A stretch of 9,399 nt of DNA, from contig PXAS01000076.1 in the NCBI GenBank assembly GCA_003565815.1, forward strand, positions 1-9,399, in the 5' to 3' direction. Each line of letters begins with the position of its first letter. The first letter of the stretch is position 1. The position numbers and the translations under genes were made by a program. The DNA is from PVC group bacterium (GTDB lineage Bacteria > Verrucomicrobiota > Kiritimatiellia > SS1-B-03-39 > UBA6053). Below, piece after piece: positions 8,141-9,399 of the stretch. The notes below the pieces were generated by a model, which saw nothing but the letters and a program-made list of their open reading frames with translations, was not told the origin of the DNA and did no database searches.

Positions 8141-8520
8141 ATTGGCCCGTTCTAATGTTTTGCAAATCGGAAGATACGATTTGCACGATAAGTCGTGACC
8201 AAACATGGAACAAAAAAGGTTTAGCTTCTGAAAATGACGATATACTATTTATTGATAGTAGTGGAAACAAATTCCAGTGCCGCAAAATTGAAAAAAATAA
8301 GCTCTCCTTAAAATCATGGGTTGACATTCTGTTTCTAAACCCATCGTATACCGTTTCATATACTGTGTCTTTTGTTGAAAACATGGACTTTGATACGTTT
8401 AAAGAATTTGTAATTAAAAAAGTTTCAGAGTCGTCATTTTTTGATACCGTAAGTGAATCGCTAGTAAAATCAGTTCTTACATCTCACAATTATAAGGATA
8501 TACTCGAACTATTTTATTAA
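8131..8520 (+). CDS. Candidate immunity protein for the RHS tip
   Basis: A 129-residue protein of a family I do not recognise. It is predicted cytoplasmic: no signal peptide and no membrane segment. It starts MEMNWPVLMFCKSEDTICTI, has a central ILFIDSSGNKFQC strand-like stretch, and ends in a helical-looking acidic part (FDTFKEFVIKKV ... YKDILELFY). The start at 8131 is fixed by the AGGAGGT at 8116-8122 and overlaps the RHS stop (8138-8140) by ten bases, so translation is coupled to the toxin. The gene is strikingly AT-rich against the GC-rich RHS trunk, a sign that it travels with the toxin tip. Position, size, overlap and composition all match immunity genes of polymorphic toxins; binding to the HNH-like tip is inferred. 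It could instead be an unrelated small gene acquired with the cassette. Confidence 0.75.
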   Translation: MEMNWPVLMFCKSEDTICTISRDQTWNKKGLASENDDILFIDSSGNKFQCRKIEKNKLSLKSWVDILFLNPSYTVSYTVSFVENMDFDTFKEFVIKKVSESSFFDTVSESLVKSVLTSHNYKDILELFY

Positions 8521-8533
8521 AAAACCTCTCGTC

Positions 8534-8674
8534 ATGAAAAGATACAACAAAATACATTCATTCACAGGTAAAATATTTGTCGTAAATAAAAGGGATTGTG
8601 GAATACGTTTTTCAATAAAGGGACATATGGAAAACAGTAGAAACCGGGATACGATTGAAAGGGATGAAAACTGA
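8534..8674 (+). CDS. Doubtful 46-codon ORF in the spacer
   Basis: An ATG at 8534, 13 bases after the immunity-gene stop, opens a frame of 46 codons ending in TGA at 8672-8674. The product (MKRYNKIHSFTGKIFVV..., ending RDTIERDEN) is basic in its first half and resembles no family I know. No Shine-Dalgarno precedes it, and AT-rich spacer of this length can contain such a frame by chance. It overlaps by 11 bases the start of the orphan RHS frame at 8664. It may be a second small gene of the tip module, a decayed remnant, or nothing. Confidence 0.2.
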   Translation: MKRYNKIHSFTGKIFVVNKRDCGIRFSIKGHMENSRNRDTIERDEN

Positions 8675-9399
8675 AGTTTGCAACGAAATGAAATTTAACC
8701 ATGTCACCAATTACCAATACAGTGAACGGCGGGTGGACGCCGCCGGGCGGCTTACCGGCATCGACCGCTCCAACGGCACCGGGAGAACCAACGAATACAC
8801 CCTTGGCGACGAGTTGGACCGATATTTTGAACGCGGCCCCGACGGCATTTCCCACTCCTACGCGCGCTTTGGGTACGACTTGGATTCCCGCATCGACTGG
8901 CGCTATCGATTGCCCAAACCGCAGGAGATGACCATCCCCGCCTTCACCGCCACCCACGACGAGGACAACCGGGTCGCAACATGGAACAGTGAGAACGTGA
9001 CCCACGACCTCGACGGTAATATGACCTACGGCCCGCTTCCCGGCGAAGCCAACTTCGTCAACTACAGTTTCGACGCAAGGAACCGGCTCACCGGTGTCGG
9101 TGATGTAACCTACACATACGACAGCGAGAACAACCGCATCGCCAAAACCACCCCCGACGGCACCACCACCTACATTTTCGACCCCCACGGCGACGCATTG
9201 CCGAGGGTACTCGTCCGTGAACGTCCCGATGATTCGCTAACCTATTATGTTTACGGGATAGGTTTGCTCTACGAGGTCGACGAAACAGACAATGCCACGT
9301 ACTACCACTTTGATCAAAGTGGATCCACGATTGCGCTGACCGATGATGCAGGCACCGTGACCGACAGGGTCGAGTATACGCCTTACGGGACCGTCTCGC
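8664..9399 (+). CDS. Orphan RHS core fragment, 3' end beyond the window
   Basis: The frame is open from a stop at 8616-8618 to the end of the window; the first ATG is at 8664 and a second at 8688, neither with a well-spaced Shine-Dalgarno. After about 24 codons of leader (beginning MKTEVCNEMKF and including VTNYQYSERR) the protein joins RHS YD-repeat sequence at DAAGRLTGID and stays about 94% identical to RHS residues 1492-1712 as far as the window shows. It lacks the signal peptide, transglutaminase-like region, DUF6531-like entry and most YD repeats, so it cannot form a normal RHS shell or be Sec-exported. The likely meaning is an orphan or displaced tip cassette: a core segment providing homology, followed outside the window by another toxin tip and immunity gene. 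It may be silent. The absence of any internal stop argues that it is recent or kept intact by gene conversion. Confidence 0.75.
   Translation, partial: MKTEVCNEMKFNHVTNYQYSERRVDAAGRLTGIDRSNGTGRTNEYTLGDELDRYFERGPDGISHSYARFGYDLDSRIDWRYRLPKPQEMTIPAFTATHDEDNRVATWNSENVTHDLDGNMTYGPLPGEANFVNYSFDARNRLTGVGDVTYTYDSENNRIAKTTPDGTTTYIFDPHGDALPRVLVRERPDDSLTYYVYGIGLLYEVDETDNATYYHFDQSGSTIALTDDAGTVTDRVEYTPYGTVS
8736..9399 (+). repeat. Direct repeat copy 2 (orphan RHS core segment, runs off the window)
   Basis: Same orientation as 6659-7322 and colinear to the last base. Similarity starts abruptly at the GACGCCGCCGG codons; immediately upstream the sequence is AT-rich and unrelated apart from a faint YD-like echo. 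Within it 9231-9284 is identical base for base with 7154-7207 (54 bases), while the flanks are about 10-20% diverged. The true right end lies beyond the window. Confidence 0.92.

Noticed and set aside
8521..8663. Terminator or attachment site after the immunity gene
   Set aside because: I see no stem followed by a T run and no repeat matching a cassette edge.
8562..9188. Minus-strand frame similar to another at 6383-7111
   Set aside because: The two resemble each other only because they are antisense to the duplicated RHS segment; they are shadows, not a gene pair.

Overview
The window holds one polymorphic-toxin locus of the RHS/YD-repeat type, preceded by the remains of a sulfatase gene. 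Four things suggest a free-living Gram-negative bacterium of the PVC group, such as a Verrucomicrobiota (Opitutae/Puniceicoccales-like) or Kiritimatiellota member: the GC-rich, C-ending codon use; the sulfatase; the D-S-D-N-D-G-M-D-D-G-W-E type loop; and a Sec-exported RHS protein with a transglutaminase-like front. This placement is inference from protein style; no marker gene is present.

Layout. Positions 1-63 look like the last codons of an upstream gene. Positions 144-839 encode only the C-terminal half of a sulfatase; the half with the catalytic formylglycine motif is missing, so I call it a pseudogene. A short region (840-988) with a 9-bp inverted repeat separates it from a + strand cluster: a secreted 390-aa protein with a calcium-loop-like motif and two C-terminal YD-like motifs (989-2161); a 1984-aa secreted RHS protein (2186-8140); and a 129-aa AT-rich gene (8131-8520) that overlaps the RHS stop codon and is the candidate immunity gene. 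The RHS protein reads in order: signal peptide, transglutaminase-like fold lacking an obvious catalytic Cys, family-specific linker, DUF6531-like entry, long YD-repeat array, RHS core, and a variable C-terminal tip with an H-H...N...H...H pattern expected of an HNH (beta-beta-alpha-metal) nuclease.

After a short AT-rich spacer with one doubtful 46-codon ORF, a second copy of the RHS YD/core segment begins (homology 8736-9399, continuing past the window). It matches 6659-7322 colinearly without indels at a constant offset of 2077 bases. It has no signal peptide and no N-terminal two-thirds of an RHS protein, so it looks like an orphan or silent tip cassette.

How it may work (inference). The RHS protein would be exported and its shell would enclose a nuclease tip that acts on competitors. 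The coupled downstream gene would protect the producer. Recombination between the two direct repeats would delete the present tip and immunity gene and join the RHS trunk in frame to the next cassette, changing toxin specificity.
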